NCBI RefSeq assembly: GCF_013385425.1
Contig: NZ_JACAQA010000019.1
Span: 186,001-250,000 of the forward strand
Source: Pseudomonas gingeri
GTDB taxonomy: Bacteria; Pseudomonadota; Gammaproteobacteria; Pseudomonadales; Pseudomonadaceae
Length of the DNA stretch: 64,000 bases
Direction of reading: 5' to 3'
Shown: in pieces, positions 62,272-64,000 of the stretch
Numbering within the stretch: position 1 is the stretch's first letter
Layout of the letters: every line of letters starts with the position of its first letter
Translations under genes and position numbers: made by a program
Notes under the pieces: generated by a model
Seen by the model: only the letters and a program-made list of their open reading frames with translations
Database searches by the model: none
What the model was told of the DNA's origin: nothing

Positions 62272-62946
62272 CTACCTGCCACCCCGCCACCGATCCACCC
62301 CGATCAACACCCCCGACACCAGCAAAAATCCCAGCAGAATCTGCCCGGCATTGATAAACACCTGTGGATAACCCAACTTATCCACATCAAAAAAGGGATA
62401 CGGGTACACCCCAATCAGATGCCCGCGCAACAGCACATAAGCGAAATAGACCACGGGATAGATCGCCCAGGGCACTCCATCCCACAACCGCAAAGTGCCC
62501 TTCCTCACGCAACACCACCAATAGACCACAAACAGCACCGGCATCACGTCGTGCATCAACTCATCGGCCAACCACTGAAACCCCTGGGGATGCCACAGAT
62601 GGCGCAACAACAGGTTGTAGGCCAGCCCGACCACCACGATGCTCGCCGTCACACCCGTCTGCACCGCCGGTTTGAGAAACCAGCGCCTGCTCGCCGAATC
62701 CCGCGAAGTCACCGCACAGGTCAGCACCGTCGCCGCCAGGGTATTGGTCAGCACGGTGAAAAAACTGAAGAAGCTCACCACCCCGCCGATCAGGCTGGCC
62801 TCCACCTGCCAGCGAAAAATCAGCAGCAGATAGAGCTGGATCGCCAGTCCGCCCCAGCCCAGGAACGCCGCGCCCAGCAACAGCAGCCGACGCAAACCGC
62901 CCGAGGTTTGCACTGCGCCATGCATCGCTGCGCTTTCCGTATTCAC
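62272..62946 (-). CDS. Pr6Pr family membrane protein
   Basis: A 224-residue inner membrane protein with six hydrophobic segments. MHDVMPVLFVVYWW and YPYPFFDVDKLGY fit the Pr6Pr/FAR-17a-like family. Function unknown. The start at 62946 overlaps the stop of the small gene upstream by four bases; ATG 62925 is an alternative. Confidence 0.83.
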   Translation of the reverse strand: MNTESAAMHGAVQTSGGLRRLLLLGAAFLGWGGLAIQLYLLLIFRWQVEASLIGGVVSFFSFFTVLTNTLAATVLTCAVTSRDSASRRWFLKPAVQTGVTASIVVVGLAYNLLLRHLWHPQGFQWLADELMHDVMPVLFVVYWWCCVRKGTLRLWDGVPWAIYPVVYFAYVLLRGHLIGVYPYPFFDVDKLGYPQVFINAGQILLGFLLVSGVLIGVDRWRGGR

Positions 62947-63173
62947 AGCTCGCGCTTGGTACGCGCCAGCTTGATATAGAGGGCCTCGACCTTCTCCCGC
63001 GCCCAGGGGGTCTTGCGCAGGAACGTCAGGCTCGACTTGATGCTCGGGTCACTCTTGAAGCAACGGATATCGATGCGTTGCGCCAACCCTTCCCATTCGT
63101 AATGGGTCACCAGGGCCGTGAGGATCTGCTCCAGGGTCACGCCGTGCAAAGGGTTGTTGTTCGATGCCGTCAT
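62943..63173 (-). CDS. VF530 family (DUF2132) DNA-binding protein
   Basis: A 76-residue protein with NPLHGVTLEQILTALVTHYE and FKSDPSIKSSLTFLRKTPWA, the signature of the VF530 family. Structural work on a homologue suggested DNA binding; the cellular role is unknown. It overlaps the Pr6Pr gene and is first in that pair. Confidence 0.88.
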   Translation of the reverse strand: MTASNNNPLHGVTLEQILTALVTHYEWEGLAQRIDIRCFKSDPSIKSSLTFLRKTPWAREKVEALYIKLARTKREL

Positions 63174-63328
63174 GCCAGGCCTTCAGGTCAGGAAATGGAA
63201 GAAGCCGCGCACCTTAGCCGAGCCTTGGGGCGGGGGGAAGAGCCACGGGCGAAGACAAGGCGTCCCGTATCTGAAATGACTGTAAGACTTCTCTGGCAAG
63301 ACGCACGACTGGCGACCGAGCACAGTCC

Positions 63329-63353
63329 CTGTAGGAGCCAGCTTGCTGGCGAT
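63329..63353. repeat. Single REP unit
   Basis: CTGTAGGAGCCAGCTTGCTG then GCGAT, a forward unit of the same subtype as at 20244, with no inverse partner nearby. Confidence 0.65.
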
Positions 63354-63432
63354 CAAACGCAAGAACGCCCCCTATCTCAAGTCTAGCGCTGCCACCGGAA
63401 ACCCTCGGGGTTTTGTTTTCCTGATAAAAAAG

Positions 63433-63453
63433 ATATGTTATGTCATAACATAT
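63433..63453 (+). promoter_or_regulatory. Zur-type operator
   Basis: Perfect ten-base arms ATATGTTATG and CATAACATAT around a single T. The GTTAT-N-ATAAC core is the Pseudomonas Zur pattern as I recall. It lies 93 bases before a ZnuD-like receptor gene, which makes zinc repression likely. Apart from this and one REP unit I see nothing else in 63174-63546. Confidence 0.75.
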
Positions 63454-63546
63454 GAGAAATATTAACAATCACACCCACCTACCGTTCCAGCCTTTCATCT
63501 GACTCAAGGCGCTCTATTTCGCGCCCCGCTTGCCAAGGAAGCACCG

Positions 63547-64000
63547 ATGTCCCTCTCCTCTCCCCTGCGTTCTCACCTGACACCGCTGGCCGCCGCCTTG
63601 CTGATGGTCTCCCCGGCCTACGCCCTGGACTTGCAACCCCAAGTCATCACCGGCAACCCATTGGGCAGCCAGCAACTCGCCTCCCCCAGCACCGTACTGG
63701 AAGGCGATGACCTGACCCTGCAACAGCAAGGCAGCCTCGGCGAAACCCTGAACAAGCAACCCGGCGTGTCATCCTCGTATTTCGGCCCGGGGGCCAGCCG
63801 GCCGATCATTCGTGGCCAGGACGGCGATCGCATCCGCCTGCTGCGCAATGGCGTCGGCGCGCTGGATGCCTCGGCGCTGTCCTACGACCACGCCGTGCCA
63901 CTGGACCCGGTCAATGTCGAACGGATTGAAATCGTCCGCGGCCCGGCCGCCCTGCTCTACGGCGGCAGCGCCATCGGCGGCGTGGTCAACACCTTCGACA
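63547..64000 (+). CDS. znuD: ZnuD-like TonB-dependent zinc receptor, 5' part only
   Basis: The first 151 codons of an outer membrane receptor; the gene runs off the window. A signal peptide ends at SPAYALDLQ. The plug domain reads GSLGETLNKQPGVSSSYFGP, RPIIRGQDGDRIRLLRNG, GALDASALSYDHAVPLDP and IVRGPAALLYGGSAIGGVVN. The GALDAS...SYDHAVP stretch is typical of ZnuD-type zinc receptors. The Zur-type palindrome upstream agrees. Start ATG 63547. Confidence 0.85.
   Translation, partial: MSLSSPLRSHLTPLAAALLMVSPAYALDLQPQVITGNPLGSQQLASPSTVLEGDDLTLQQQGSLGETLNKQPGVSSSYFGPGASRPIIRGQDGDRIRLLRNGVGALDASALSYDHAVPLDPVNVERIEIVRGPAALLYGGSAIGGVVNTFD

Overview
The window is chromosomal DNA of a fluorescent Pseudomonas, most likely of the P. 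fluorescens group. The signs are high GC, the block glpF-glpK-glpR-glpD with glpM and metR further on, the acidic amino acid genes aatJQMP-aauSR, and many GTAGGAGC-type REP/REPIN palindromes between genes. No rRNA, tRNA, CRISPR array, insertion sequence or prophage was seen.

Layout. 0.1-6.0 kb: grxD, a molybdopterin oxidoreductase, argF with a tandem ArgR site, an orphan ABC ATPase coupled to argF, and ybaK. 6.2-11.7 kb: glycerol regulon with GlpR operators before glpF and glpD. 11.7-18.8 kb: glutamate/aspartate uptake (aatJQMP) behind a sigma54 promoter with two AauR sites, followed by its own sensor and regulator. 18.8-21.1 kb: glpM, a pair of small multidrug-resistance-like proteins, and a MipA/OmpV outer membrane protein. 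21.3-28.6 kb: a tight six-gene operon (HAD phosphatase, class III aminotransferase, alpha/beta hydrolase, FemAB/GNAT-like transferase, sensor kinase, NtrC-type activator) behind a clear sigma54 promoter and TGTAG/CTACA inverted repeats. I do not recognise its pathway, and it is the best candidate here for an undescribed system.

28.7-41.3 kb: a hydrolase, metR and a Nudix hydrolase, then a signalling locus. A degenerate HD-GYP response regulator is divergent from a five-gene operon that alternates cyclic-di-GMP enzymes, a periplasmic di-haem peroxidase and histidine kinases. Three of those proteins share the same unusually long receiver domain. 41.3-44.7 kb: amino acid permease, carbon-nitrogen hydrolase and a LuxR-type regulator.

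44.7-56.7 kb: envelope glucan and O-antigen genes. opgD-bglX looks like a periplasmic beta-glucan processing pair. A more AT-rich gtrA-gtrB-gtrC-like set with an added GT39-type transferase looks acquired, and opgC follows. A 24-base element with one mismatch lies upstream of both opgD and gtrA in the same orientation relative to each gene. 56.8-64 kb: a large divergent penicillin-binding protein, an NlpC/P60 hydrolase, a PadR repressor/ferric reductase pair (NfeR/NfeF type) with overlapping palindromes, two small genes, and the start of a ZnuD-like TonB receptor behind a Zur-type palindrome.

Regulatory sites were found by eye. Product names rest on recognisable motifs and remembered family features, not on searches.
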